Made by a program: the position numbers and the translations under genes
Shown here: positions 32,835 through 41,750 of the stretch, piece after piece
Position numbering within the stretch: position 1 is the first letter of the stretch
How the letters are laid out: the number at the start of each line of letters is the position of its first letter
Source: JBBRCE01 sp038205115
Lineage (GTDB): Bacteria > Planctomycetota > Planctomycetia > Pirellulales > JBBRCE01
NCBI GenBank assembly: GCA_038205115.1
Contig: JBBRCE010000003.1
Coordinates: 109,121-173,120 of the forward strand
Reading direction: 5' to 3'
DNA length: 64,000 nt
Notes under the pieces: generated by a model
What the model was told of the DNA's origin: nothing
Seen by the model: the letters and a program-made list of their open reading frames with translations, nothing else
Database searches by the model: none

Positions 32835-34035
32835 TATTGTGATCTCCGGTGTGGGCGTTGTTTCCGATTTGGGCAACAGCTTTACGCAACTTTCCCAAAA
32901 CTTGTTGGCGGGCGTCACCGCGATTCGTGCGGTTACCGAATTTCCGGTGGCCGATCATCCCTGCCGGATTGCCAGCAAAATTACGGTTCCGCCAGCGCCG
33001 ACGCTGCTTGATGCGGAGCGTTATGACGGGCTGTTTCCGGGCGAGCAATGCACCACGTTTTGCGCCGTCCAAGCCTTGGCCGACGCCGGACTGTGGGCAG
33101 AACGACGCCAACTGCGCGTAGGCTTGGTGATGGGCATCGGCGCAGATTTAATGCTTCGCTGGGACGAAGATCGTCGCCGCGGGGGCAATCTGATCGCTCG
33201 GCCGCTGGATGATCGCGGCTCGATTGCCGAATGCGTCAAAACCCTGTGCGAGCTGAACGGCCCGTGCGTTACCGTGGCCGCCGCCTGCGCCAGTGGCAAT
33301 CACGCCATGGCCCACGCATTGAGTTGGTTGCGTCGTGGCTGGGTGGATATTTGCCTGGCCGGCGGTTGCGATCTGGGCGTCAACCCGTGCTCGCTGGCCA
33401 GCTTCGGAAATTTACGCGCGCTGTCGCGTAACAACGATTCGCCGCGGACGGCCTTTCGCCCCTTCGACCGTGACCGCGACGGCATGGTGCTCGGAGAAGG
33501 CGGTGCGGTATTTGTGCTCGAGCGCGGGCCAGATGCCCGAAGTCGCGGCCGCGCTGGCTACGCGGAAGTTGCCAGTGTCGGACTGACCAGCGATGCCCAT
33601 CACCTCGTCATTCCCGATCCTTCCGCCCGGCAAGCTGGATTGGCCATTCAACAAGCGATTCGCTTGGCGGACCTCAAACCGCAAGACGTGGATTACATCA
33701 ACGCACACGCCACGGGCACGCAAGCCGGCGATATTTGCGAAGCCCGGGCGCTGAAATGCGTTTTTGGCGACGACGCGCAACCGCTCATCAGTTCGACCAA
33801 AAGCATGACGGGCCATTATCTTTCGGCGGCCGCATCGATCGAAGCCGCAGCCTGCCTGACGGCCTTTGCGTACGACGTCATTCCGCCGACGATCAACTTG
33901 GTCAACCCCGACCCGCAATGCGATCTGAATCATGTGGCAAATGTTGCCCTGCCGGCTCGAATCAACGTCGCCATGTCGAACTCGTTCGGCTTTGGCGGTC
34001 ATAACTCGACGCTCATCCTTCGCCGTGCTGGCTAA
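32827..34035 (+). CDS. 3-oxoacyl-ACP synthase II (KAS II/FabF-like)
   Basis: A 402-residue complete ketosynthase. Catalytic residues: Cys154 in VAAACASGNHAM, His294 in INAHATGTQ, Lys325 and His330 in SSTKSMTGH, His392 in SNSFGFGGHN; the Cys-His spacing of 140 matches E. coli FabF. It condenses malonyl-ACP with an acyl primer. The start ATG overlaps the upstream KS-like gene. As a second KS beside a Cys-less partner and an ACP, it probably belongs to a dedicated pathway and not to general fatty-acid synthesis. Confidence 0.9.
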   Translation: MTDIVISGVGVVSDLGNSFTQLSQNLLAGVTAIRAVTEFPVADHPCRIASKITVPPAPTLLDAERYDGLFPGEQCTTFCAVQALADAGLWAERRQLRVGLVMGIGADLMLRWDEDRRRGGNLIARPLDDRGSIAECVKTLCELNGPCVTVAAACASGNHAMAHALSWLRRGWVDICLAGGCDLGVNPCSLASFGNLRALSRNNDSPRTAFRPFDRDRDGMVLGEGGAVFVLERGPDARSRGRAGYAEVASVGLTSDAHHLVIPDPSARQAGLAIQQAIRLADLKPQDVDYINAHATGTQAGDICEARALKCVFGDDAQPLISSTKSMTGHYLSAAASIEAAACLTAFAYDVIPPTINLVNPDPQCDLNHVANVALPARINVAMSNSFGFGGHNSTLILRRAG

Positions 34036-34110
34036 ATGGCGAGCGGCACACTTTGCCTTTAGCCATGCCGGACCGGAAGAACACCTTTTCAAACGCACAT
34101 TTTTAATTCC

Positions 34111-34380
34111 ATGATGAAAATGCTTGCACCCGCTTGGCGTCGAATTTCGAACCGCGCCCTGCTGATGGCCATCGTGCTGATTGCGATTGGCGTTCCGGGC
34201 GCGGTGATGTCGCCATTTTCCGACACTTCGCCGGAGCTCTATTTTTGGCTGTGGTTTGCCTCGTTTCTGTCGATTGGAGCCGGCGTCGGCACGCTGCTGG
34301 GCAAAAAGATGATCGGTTGCCTGCTTGGGCTGGGCCTAGGCGTGGCGCTGTTCATTTGGGAATACGACGCCAAATTCTGA
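34111..34380 (+). CDS. Small multi-helix membrane protein
   Basis: An 89-residue protein starting at ATG 34111 (or 34114). Three hydrophobic stretches are visible: LLMAIVLIAIGVPGAVM (about 17-33), YFWLWFASFLSIGAGVGTLLG (about 44-64) and MIGCLLGLGLGVALFIW (about 68-84). It follows the KS gene by 75 bases on the same strand. No family recognised. Confidence 0.65.
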   Translation: MMKMLAPAWRRISNRALLMAIVLIAIGVPGAVMSPFSDTSPELYFWLWFASFLSIGAGVGTLLGKKMIGCLLGLGLGVALFIWEYDAKF

Positions 34381-34659
34381 GCGGTTTGGTCCGGCAGCGG
34401 CGAAAATGGCGGCGGTTCGGCGAGCTTGAGGGCTGATTTGCCGACGCAGTGCGTCGGTGAGGCGGGTTTGCGTGGCCGACTTCGGCCGTGGCTGGCTTTT
34501 CGCGCGTTTGGCCTTGCAAACCGATTTCAGTCCGCTAAACTAATTCGCTATAGCAAAGGCAAATCGTCATAGGAAATTTCGGTAACAAATTTTTTCAAGG
34601 GGGTAGTGTTTTCGCCCGTCAGTTGGATGCTGGTCCATGCGGAGGAAACGCGGTAGCAG
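34381..34659. promoter_or_regulatory. Leader/promoter region of rpsO
   Basis: No gene is seen. A 7-bp hairpin (CCGACGC/GCGTCGG, 34441-34457) and a second inverted repeat near 34472-34490 followed by CTTTTT may end the preceding transcript. TTGCAA (34514) with TAAACT (34536) after 16 bases is a weak candidate promoter for rpsO. The RBS GGAGG is at 34641-34645. Confidence 0.35.
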
Positions 34660-34929
34660 ATGGCCATTACCAAAGAACGCAAACAGGGTCTGATTGGGGA
34701 TTACCGGCGCGCAGATGCCGACACCGGCTCGCCCGAAATTCAAATCGCGATCTTAACTACCCGCGTCAGCGAATTGACTGAGCACCTGCGGACGCATACG
34801 AAGGATTACGCCAGTCGGCGCGGTCTATTGATGATGGTGAGTCGGCGTCGCCGCTTGCTGGATTACCTCAAACGGGTCGATCCGCAGCGCTACCTCGATA
34901 TCATCCGTCGTCTCGACATTCGTAAGTAG
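34660..34929 (+). CDS. rpsO: 30S ribosomal protein S15
   Basis: 89 residues, the normal length. MAITKERKQGLIGDYRRADADTGSPEIQIAILTTRVSELTEHLRTHTKDYASRRGLLMMVSRRRRLLDYLKR matches S15 throughout, including the H-x5-D-x-x-S-x-R-G-L motif that binds 16S rRNA. It sits upstream of pnp as in most bacteria, though the gap here (475 bases) is longer than usual. Confidence 0.96.
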   Translation: MAITKERKQGLIGDYRRADADTGSPEIQIAILTTRVSELTEHLRTHTKDYASRRGLLMMVSRRRRLLDYLKRVDPQRYLDIIRRLDIRK

Positions 34930-35404
34930 ACCGTCCGAACGTCAGCAAAGCAAAGTCGGTCATATGTTGCCGATGGCGTACGTTGAGCCCAACCGCCTAA
35001 CGACGCTGTTTGTGCCTGAGAAGGCCGATTTGATTGGCGAGCTGACCGCTCATTGCGAGCGGCGGATTTTTGATCGCGGTAGTCTGGTTTTTCGCTCGCC
35101 GGCAGCGTGCCGCGCGAGCGTTACCCCGTCGCCAAAGGTCTGTTTCGCGTCGTAAAGCCGGCGCCCTTATCGGGCGTTTGCCGAGCGAAGGCCGTTTTTC
35201 TATTCGTCCGCAAGCTTATCGCACCTCCCGACTCAAGCAATTGTTGCTTGATCTGGACTGTCGCCATCTCGCGCGGGCAGCAGCAATCTGAGCGTTGAAT
35301 CGCGATTGCCATTTGCGTTGAGCTTATGCCACCCACGCAGCTTGTGGCTGCCATCGGTACACACATTGTTTTGAAGAGCCGTCATCGTAAGTAGGAATGT
35401 TAAC
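34930..35404. other. rpsO-pnp intergenic region, possible pnp leader
   Basis: No convincing gene. CCGCTC (35046-35051) pairs with GAGCGG (35057-35062) and is followed shortly by TTTTT, a possible weak terminator. A perfect 8-bp hairpin TCAAGCAA-TTG-TTGCTTGA lies at 35233-35251. In E. coli, hairpins in the pnp leader take part in RNase III-dependent autoregulation; a similar role here is only a guess. Confidence 0.4.
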
Positions 35405-37516
35405 TTGAAAGTACGTGTAGAAAAACAAATTGGCGCCAATACGCTCTCCATCGAGACGGGCTATCTGGCCAAGCAGGCACACGGCAGTGTCCTGGTACAA
35501 TATGGCGAGACGGTTGTCATCGTCGCCGCCGTCACCGCCGCACCGCGGCTCGGAATCGACTTCTTTCCGCTGACCTGCGATTATCGCGAACGCTCGGCAG
35601 CCGCCGGTAAATTTCCGGGCGGCTTTTTGAAGCGTGAAGGCCGGCCGACCATGAAGGAAGTGCTCACCTCGCGGTTGATGGATCGCCCCATTCGCCCGCT
35701 GTTTCCGCTGGGCTACCACGACGAAGTCCAAATTCAGGCGTCGGTGCTGGCCAGCGACAAACAGAACGACGGCGACGTGCTGGCCATGATTGGTGCCTCG
35801 GCCGCGCTGGGCCTCTCGCAGATGCCATTTCAAGGACCGCTGGGCTCGGTTCGCCTGGGCCGCATCGACGGTCAGTTCGTGGTGTTCCCCACGCAAGACG
35901 AACTGGAAGAAAGCGATTTGGATTTGATCGTCTCCGGCAGCAAAGACGCGATCTTGATGATCGAAGGCTTTGCCCGCGAAATGCCCGAAGCGGAAATGGC
36001 CGACGCCATTCTCAAGTGCCATGAAGTCATCCGCGAAATTTGCGAGTTGCAACTCGAACTGGCTCAAAAGGCCGGCATCGTCAAGCAACCCTTTGCCGCC
36101 ATCCCGCACGATCCGTTGATCGACACGGTCCGGGGCAAATTCTACGACGCCTTGAAGACCGCCAAGCAAACCACGGGCAAACAAGCCCGCGCCGCCGCTG
36201 TCAAAGAACTCAAGGAAAAGGTCATCGCCGAGTTGATCCCGGATCCGAAGGCCGCCGGCGCCATTGAGGGCGGTAAGCTCAGCCACGCCTGGCATACCTT
36301 GGAAGAACATGTGGTCCGCGATTTGATTCTCGGCGGCACGCGGGCCGACGGACGCGATCACAAGACGCTTCGGGCCATCGAGTGCTCGGTCGACATTTTG
36401 CCGCGCGTACACGGTTCGGCTGTGTTCCAACGCGGCGAGACCCAAGCCTTGGTCACCATCACGCTGGGCACCTCGCGCGATGAACAACGCGTGGACGGAC
36501 TGATTGATGAATACAACAAGAAGTTCATGTTGGATTACTACTTTCCCTCGTATTCGGTGGGCGAAGCCAAGCCAATCCGCGGCCCAGGCCGGCGAGAAAT
36601 TGGCCACGGCGCCCTGGCCGAACGCAGCGTCAAGCCGGTGTTGCCGGATGTCGAAGATTTCCCGTACACGATCCGCGTGATTTCGGACATTCTGGAATCC
36701 AACGGTTCCAGTTCGATGGCCAGCGTTTGCGGTGCCACGCTGGGGTTGATGGCGGCCGGCGTGCCGATCAGCAATCCGGTGGCCGGCATTTCGATCGGCC
36801 TGGTGAAAGAGGCGGACAAGTTTGTCCTGCTCACGGACATCATTGGCGACGAAGATCACTTCGGCGATATGGATTTCAAGGTGGCCGGCACGCAAAACGG
36901 TATCACCGGCATCCAGTTGGATCTCAAGATCAACGGTATTAGCGAAGAAATCATCCGCGGCACGTTGGCCCAGGCCCGCGACGCCCGCATCGAGATTCTC
37001 CGCAAGATGTTGACGGCCATCGCACGTCCGCGGGCGGAAATCTCCGGTTACGCACCGCGACTGTTGCGCACCAAGATCGATCCAGAAAAGATCGGCGCGT
37101 TGATTGGCCCAGGCGGCAAGACGATTCGCGGCATTCAAGAGCGGACCGGCGCGGTGATCGAAGTCGAAGACGACGGCACAGTGACCATCGCCAGTGCCGA
37201 CGCCGACGGCGCCAAGGCTGCCATGGCCGCGGTCGAAGGCCTCACGGCCAGCGTGCAAGTCGGTCGCATCTATGAAGGCCGCGTGACCAGCGTCAAAGAC
37301 TTTGGCGCATTCATTGAAGTGCTGCCGGGGCGCGACGGCCTCTGCCACATCAGCGAACTGTCGGACGAGTACGTCAACAGCGTACACGACGTTTGCAAAG
37401 TGGGCGACTATTTGCAAGTCAAAGTCATCCTGATTGACGATCAAGATCGCATCAAGCTCAGCCGCAAGGCCGCGCTGCGTGAACAGGCCGCACCGGCCGA
37501 AGGCGAAAAAGCCTAA
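35405..37516 (+). CDS. pnp: Polyribonucleotide nucleotidyltransferase (PNPase)
   Basis: 703 residues; a 3'-to-5' phosphorolytic RNase of the degradosome. Starts at TTG 35405; the usual VRVEKQIGANTLSIETGYLAKQAHGSVLVQYGETVV follows. Two RNase PH domains (DFFPLTCDYRERSAAAGKFPGGFLKREGRPT; RGETQALVTITLGTSRDEQRVDG and LLTDIIGDEDHFGDMDFKVAGT with the catalytic Asp cluster), a KH domain (IGALIGPGGKTIRGIQERTG) and an S1 domain (YEGRVTSVKDFGAFIEVLPGRDGLCHISEL) are all present. The upstream in-frame codons give no ATG alternative. A strong terminator follows at 37582. Confidence 0.96.
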   Translation: MKVRVEKQIGANTLSIETGYLAKQAHGSVLVQYGETVVIVAAVTAAPRLGIDFFPLTCDYRERSAAAGKFPGGFLKREGRPTMKEVLTSRLMDRPIRPLFPLGYHDEVQIQASVLASDKQNDGDVLAMIGASAALGLSQMPFQGPLGSVRLGRIDGQFVVFPTQDELEESDLDLIVSGSKDAILMIEGFAREMPEAEMADAILKCHEVIREICELQLELAQKAGIVKQPFAAIPHDPLIDTVRGKFYDALKTAKQTTGKQARAAAVKELKEKVIAELIPDPKAAGAIEGGKLSHAWHTLEEHVVRDLILGGTRADGRDHKTLRAIECSVDILPRVHGSAVFQRGETQALVTITLGTSRDEQRVDGLIDEYNKKFMLDYYFPSYSVGEAKPIRGPGRREIGHGALAERSVKPVLPDVEDFPYTIRVISDILESNGSSSMASVCGATLGLMAAGVPISNPVAGISIGLVKEADKFVLLTDIIGDEDHFGDMDFKVAGTQNGITGIQLDLKINGISEEIIRGTLAQARDARIEILRKMLTAIARPRAEISGYAPRLLRTKIDPEKIGALIGPGGKTIRGIQERTGAVIEVEDDGTVTIASADADGAKAAMAAVEGLTASVQVGRIYEGRVTSVKDFGAFIEVLPGRDGLCHISELSDEYVNSVHDVCKVGDYLQVKVILIDDQDRIKLSRKAALREQAAPAEGEKA

Positions 37517-37581
37517 GCGAGCAAATTCGCTGACTCATCATCCAGGACCGGTGCCGGTGGCGCCGTTCCAACCAATTTTGC

Positions 37582-37621
37582 GACCAGCCCGAGAGTGAAA
37601 ATTCTCGGGCTGGTCTTTTTT
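37582..37621 (+). terminator. Intrinsic terminator after pnp
   Basis: GACCAGCCCGAGA (37582-37594) pairs with TCTCGGGCTGGTC (37603-37615) over 13 bp around an 8-base loop, and TTTTTT follows to 37621. The next gene begins at 37636, only 15 bases on, so its promoter must overlap this element or transcription reads through. Confidence 0.88.
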
Positions 37622-37635
37622 GTCAGGGGCCGTCG

Positions 37636-38961
37636 ATGACCGAATCGCAATTCGCTCGCGAGTGGCAGGTGACCAACGCGCCGCACGGCCACGTTCTCAC
37701 CAACTCCGGCGTCTGGTCGCCCGACAGTCGCTGGATCGTTTACGATACGCGTTCCGACCCGGCCGGCGCAACATTCGATGGCGGCCGCATCGAGCAAGTG
37801 AACGTGCAAACGGGTGAAGTCTATCTGCTGTACCGCGCCAAGGACGGCGCGCATTGCGGTGTCGCCACGTACAACCCGGTCGACGCGCAGGTTGTGTTCA
37901 TTCGCGGCCCGGAACGTCCAACGTCCGACTGGGAGTATTGCGCCTGGCATCGCCAAGGCATGCTCGTCGATGTCTCTCGCCCGCGCGTGGCTGTAAATTT
38001 AGACGCCCGCGAATTGGTGTCTCTGCGGCCAGGCGCGCTGCGCGGCGGCAGTCACTTGCATATGTTCTGCCCCGATGGCCAACTCGTCGCATTTACGTAC
38101 GAAGACCATCTACTGGCCACGCTCGATTCGAAAAATGTCGACTGCGATCTCAACCAGCGTAACGTGGGCTTGAGCATTCTCGACAGGCCAGTCGCCGTTA
38201 GTTATGAACATCCGCGCAACCAACACGGCGAAGCGTTTTCCGTGCTGCTCACGCACACCGTGCCGCGGCCGCAACCGGGCAGCGACCAAATCCAGCGCGC
38301 GTGCGAAGAAGCCTGGGTTGGCACGCACGGTTATCTGCGCTCCGATGGCGTACGACAAACGCGGGCGCTCGCGTTTCAAGGCACGGTGATCGATGGCGAT
38401 GGTGAGGAATCACGCGAAGTGTTTGTCGTGGACTTGCCGGACGATCTGACGGCAGCCGGCGACGGGCCGCTGGAAGGCACGCCGACGCAGCTGCCGCGCC
38501 CGCCACGCGGCACCGTGCAACGAAGACTCACGTTTACCGCGGATCGCAGGTTTCCGGGGCTGCAAGGTCCGCGGCATTGGCTGCGCAGTTCGCCGGACGG
38601 CAGCCTCATTGCCTGCCTGATGCGCGACACGCGTGGCGTGGTGCAACTCTGGACGGTGCCAACCGCAGGCGGGCCGCTCACACAGATTACGCATAACATG
38701 TGGGATATCGGTTCGGCATTCACCTGGAGTAGCGACGGCCGTTATTTGGCGCATGCGATGGATAACAGCGTGTTCGTCACTGATATCCAGAGTGGCCTGT
38801 CGCATCGCGTCACGATGCGCGCTTCCAACACGTCCGCGCCGCGACCGGAAGCCTGCGTGTTTTCGCCCGACGGTCGGCAGATCGCCTACGTTCGGCCGGT
38901 GGTCAGCGCTAGCGGCACTTGGAATCAAATCTTCGTGGTCCGCTGCGATCTGCCCGCGTAG
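37636..38961 (+). CDS. YidR-like beta-propeller protein (DUF3748)
   Basis: A 441-residue protein with TolB-like propeller blades (VWSPDSRWIVYDTRSDPAG, MFCPDGQLVAFTYEDHLL, RSSPDGSLIACLMRD, TWSSDGRYLAHAMD, VFSPDGRQIAYVRP). The N-terminus APHGHVLTNSGVWSPDSRWIVYDTR closely recalls E. coli YidR (DUF3748), and I base the call on that. No signal peptide is seen. The biological role of the family is unknown. It begins right after the pnp terminator and is followed 130 bases on by a phosphatase gene. Confidence 0.75.
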   Translation: MTESQFAREWQVTNAPHGHVLTNSGVWSPDSRWIVYDTRSDPAGATFDGGRIEQVNVQTGEVYLLYRAKDGAHCGVATYNPVDAQVVFIRGPERPTSDWEYCAWHRQGMLVDVSRPRVAVNLDARELVSLRPGALRGGSHLHMFCPDGQLVAFTYEDHLLATLDSKNVDCDLNQRNVGLSILDRPVAVSYEHPRNQHGEAFSVLLTHTVPRPQPGSDQIQRACEEAWVGTHGYLRSDGVRQTRALAFQGTVIDGDGEESREVFVVDLPDDLTAAGDGPLEGTPTQLPRPPRGTVQRRLTFTADRRFPGLQGPRHWLRSSPDGSLIACLMRDTRGVVQLWTVPTAGGPLTQITHNMWDIGSAFTWSSDGRYLAHAMDNSVFVTDIQSGLSHRVTMRASNTSAPRPEACVFSPDGRQIAYVRPVVSASGTWNQIFVVRCDLPA

Positions 38962-39091
38962 AAGACGTCGTGCTCGCAAGCTGCCGGTTGTCGACGATTG
39001 CAAAACGTCAAAGACGGCTGATTTCGTGAGTGAGATTACGATATCATGCGGGTGCCCATTCTTGGATTGCTGCACGAGATTACGGTTATTT

Positions 39092-39733
39092 ATGATCATC
39101 TATTTGATCCGCCACGGGGAGACATTGTCCAACGCCGAAGGCCGCATTCAAGGGCAGTGCGATACGCAACTTTCGCCCCTGGGCATTCAACAGAGCGAGG
39201 CGCTGGCCGCGCCGTTTCGTACGGTGCCCGTGGATGCCATCTACGCTAGCCCGTTATCGCGCGCCATGGAGACGGCCCGGCCGCTCGCCGAACTGCTCAA
39301 ACTGAAAGTCCACACCGACGATCGGCTCAAAGAACTCAACGCTGGCGTATTTCAAGGTCTGATGTGGGCGGAAGTGCAAGCCGGATATCCGCAAGACGCG
39401 GTGCGCTGGAGGAATCAAGAGCCCGATTACGTGATTCCGGGCGGCGAATCGCGGCGGATGCTCATGGAGCGCGGCCGCGCGGCGCTCGAGGCGATTCGCG
39501 CCACCAATCTGGCACGCGTGGTTGTGGTTGCGCACGGCGGCGTGCTGACCGCGGCCATGAAATCGCTGCTGGAAATTCCCGCGCATTTCAATCCGTTCAG
39601 TTTGTATAACGCCTCGATCAGCAAACTCACTTGGGCCGGTCCGGTCGAGCAAATTCGCTTGATGACGCTCAACCAAATCGATCATCTGCGGGCCGCAGGG
39701 CTGGAACGCGAAGACCGCACCGGCGATTTGTAA
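39092..39733 (+). CDS. Histidine phosphatase family protein (phosphoglycerate mutase-like)
   Basis: 213 residues from ATG 39092 (MIIYLIRHGETLSNAEGRIQG). The RHGET motif holds the phospho-accepting His; the second conserved His is in VVVVAHGGVLTAAM, and the Arg/Glu region is SPLSRAMETARPLAELL. This is the cofactor-dependent phosphatase/mutase fold (GpmB/CobC/PhoE-like). No neighbour tells which substrate is used. The frame is open upstream to 38633 but those residues overlap the previous gene and lack family character. Confidence 0.88.
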   Translation: MIIYLIRHGETLSNAEGRIQGQCDTQLSPLGIQQSEALAAPFRTVPVDAIYASPLSRAMETARPLAELLKLKVHTDDRLKELNAGVFQGLMWAEVQAGYPQDAVRWRNQEPDYVIPGGESRRMLMERGRAALEAIRATNLARVVVVAHGGVLTAAMKSLLEIPAHFNPFSLYNASISKLTWAGPVEQIRLMTLNQIDHLRAAGLEREDRTGDL

Positions 39734-39796
39734 CGATTGCAACCTTCGCACGATGGAACGCCGCAAACCTCCGTTGCCGCCGTGGTCGTGCAACCC

Positions 39797-39826
39797 TTGG
39801 CCAATCGCGTGTCAGGCGGTTATATT
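39797..39826 (+). promoter_or_regulatory. Possible promoter for the Nudix gene
   Basis: TTGGCC (39797-39802) and TATATT (39821-39826) with an 18-base spacer, about 60 bases upstream of ATG 39888. It is the best -10-like hexamer in the gap. Confidence 0.3.
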
Positions 39827-39887
39827 CTGAGTACGGTGCTAGCAGCGCCATCCATCACCTTCCGCCGCCGCCCGAAAGGATTCACGC

Positions 39888-40511
39888 ATGTCCGTGGTCA
39901 GCACAGAGCGCGTTTTGGTCGTTCCCACCCAAATCTTTCGTGGGCTGGGGCATTTCCAGGGCTTTTCGATCGATTCGGATCGTTACCTGGCCACATTGCT
40001 TAGTCCGAGTCAGACCAGCTACATGGCTCGCAGCGAGGCGGAAACCGATCCCGCGTTTAAGCAGTTGATTCCCTACTGCATTTTTCAACATCGCGACGCT
40101 GCCGGCAAATTGTGGCTGTTTCAATACACGCGCGGCAAAGGCCAAGGCGAGGGTCGTTTGCATCTCAAGCGCAGCATCGGCATTGGCGGACATATTTCCG
40201 CCGATGACCACACCGCAGATGCGGAACTGACCTACCAGCAAGGCATGCAACGCGAACTGGCCGAAGAAGTGGCCATCGACTCCGAATTCTCCGAGCGTTG
40301 CGTGGGCTTAATCAACGACGACGAAAGCGAAGTCGGCCGCGTGCACCTGGGCGTGGTGCATTTGTTTGAGCTCGACCAACCGGCCGTGCGTTCGCTGGAA
40401 ACCGATATCATCGAAGCTGGCTTTGTGCCGGTTGCCGATCTGCTGGCCGATCCGAGCCGCTTGGAAACCTGGTCGAAAATCTGCCTAACGGCGCTGTTCG
40501 GTGACGCATGA
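39888..40511 (+). CDS. Nudix-domain protein
   Basis: 207 residues. The Nudix box is recognisable as GIGGHISADD followed by QGMQRELAEEVAI (RE-x-x-EE core), after a beta strand LWLFQYTRGKGQGEGRLHLKRSIGIGG. The C-terminal part LEADQPAVRSLETD-like is family-variable. Nudix enzymes hydrolyse nucleoside diphosphates linked to other groups; the substrate is not evident. It starts at ATG 39888, 155 bases after the phosphatase gene. Confidence 0.8.
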   Translation: MSVVSTERVLVVPTQIFRGLGHFQGFSIDSDRYLATLLSPSQTSYMARSEAETDPAFKQLIPYCIFQHRDAAGKLWLFQYTRGKGQGEGRLHLKRSIGIGGHISADDHTADAELTYQQGMQRELAEEVAIDSEFSERCVGLINDDESEVGRVHLGVVHLFELDQPAVRSLETDIIEAGFVPVADLLADPSRLETWSKICLTALFGDA

Positions 40512-40566
40512 AGCCGATTTTTGCCCGGAGTTCGCTCCGGCAATGTCTGGCGCTTAAAATACAGGC

Positions 40567-41742
40567 ATGATTCCGTTGCCGATTTATCTGGATAATCATG
40601 CCACCACCCGCGTCGATCCGCGCGTGGTTCAGGCAATGTTGCCGCTCTTCGAAACGACATTCGGCAACGCGGGCAGCACCAGCCACACTTTTGGCCACCA
40701 AGCCAAGGCGGCCGTCGATACCGCGCGCGAGCAAATTGCCGCCGCACTGGGCACCGAGCCGCGCGAAATAATATTCACCAGCGGCGCTACCGAAAGCAAC
40801 AACTTAGCAATTCGCGGCGTGGCCGAGCGTCACCGCCGCCGCGGCAATCACCTGGTCAGCGTCACCACCGAACATAAAGCGGTGCTCGATCCCATCGCCA
40901 AGCTCGGACGCCGCGATTTCGAAGTGACCTGGCTATCGCCGCAACCGGCCGGCCATCGCAACACCGGGCAGATCACCGCCGAACAAGTGGCCGCCGCACT
41001 CCGCGACGACACAATCCTGGTGTCGGTGATGTTGGCCAATAACGAAATTGGCGTGCTGCAGCCGATTGCCGAAATCGCCCAAGTTTGCCGAGCACGCGGC
41101 GTGCTGCTGCATTGCGACGCTACGCAAGCCGTCGGCAAGTTGCCGATCGACGTGCAAGCGCTGGGCGCGGACTTACTGAGTTTTTCGGCGCATAAAATCT
41201 ACGGCCCCAAAGGCGTGGGCGCGTTGTACGTCCGCCGGCGCGTGCGGCTGGATGCACAAATTGACGGCGGCGGACAAGAAGGCGGATTACGCAGTGGCAC
41301 GCTCAATTCGCCCGGCATCGTTGGCTTTGCCAAGGCGTTGCAATTATGCCAGGACGAAATGCCAACCGAAACACCGCGGCTATTGGCGATGCGCAACGCG
41401 CTGTGGGACGGCCTGCATCGCGAAGATCCCGCCTGTTTGCTGAACGGCCCCGCGCTGGACGATCAGAATCTACGTTTGCATAACAATTTGAACGTGACCT
41501 TTCCGGGCGTTGACGGCGAAGCCCTGATCATCAATCTTCGCGATCTGGCCGTCAGTTCCGGCAGCGCCTGCACGTCGGCCAACCCGGAGCCGAGCCACGT
41601 GCTGCGCGCCATCGGTTTGAGCGAAGACCAAACGCGCGCCAGCTTGCGGTTCGGGCTGGGACGCTTCAATACGCCCGCGGAAATCGATTTTGCGATCGGT
41701 GCGATAGGCGATACCATCCGCCGGTTGCGACGATTAGCGTAG
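40567..41742 (+). CDS. Cysteine desulfurase (IscS/NifS family)
   Basis: 391 residues; a PLP enzyme that releases sulfane sulfur from cysteine for Fe-S clusters and thio-modified tRNA. Motifs: YLDNHATTRVDPRVVQAM, FTSGATESNNLAIRG, HCDATQAVGKLPIDV, the Schiff-base Lys210 in SFSAHKIYGPKGVGALYV, and the active-site Cys335 in SSGSACTSANPEPSHVL. The LRFGLGRFNT end fits the family. It is class I-like because the Cys lies in an extended loop before SANP. No isc or suf partner is nearby. Confidence 0.92.
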   Translation: MIPLPIYLDNHATTRVDPRVVQAMLPLFETTFGNAGSTSHTFGHQAKAAVDTAREQIAAALGTEPREIIFTSGATESNNLAIRGVAERHRRRGNHLVSVTTEHKAVLDPIAKLGRRDFEVTWLSPQPAGHRNTGQITAEQVAAALRDDTILVSVMLANNEIGVLQPIAEIAQVCRARGVLLHCDATQAVGKLPIDVQALGADLLSFSAHKIYGPKGVGALYVRRRVRLDAQIDGGGQEGGLRSGTLNSPGIVGFAKALQLCQDEMPTETPRLLAMRNALWDGLHREDPACLLNGPALDDQNLRLHNNLNVTFPGVDGEALIINLRDLAVSSGSACTSANPEPSHVLRAIGLSEDQTRASLRFGLGRFNTPAEIDFAIGAIGDTIRRLRRLA

Positions 41743-41750
41743 CGATTAGC

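Noticed and set aside
34964..35155. A 63-codon frame between rpsO and pnp
   Set aside because: No RBS or family features; position in the leader region explains it better.
35324..37444. A 706-codon open frame antisense to pnp
   Set aside because: Pure shadow of the well-conserved pnp gene; no domain or RBS.
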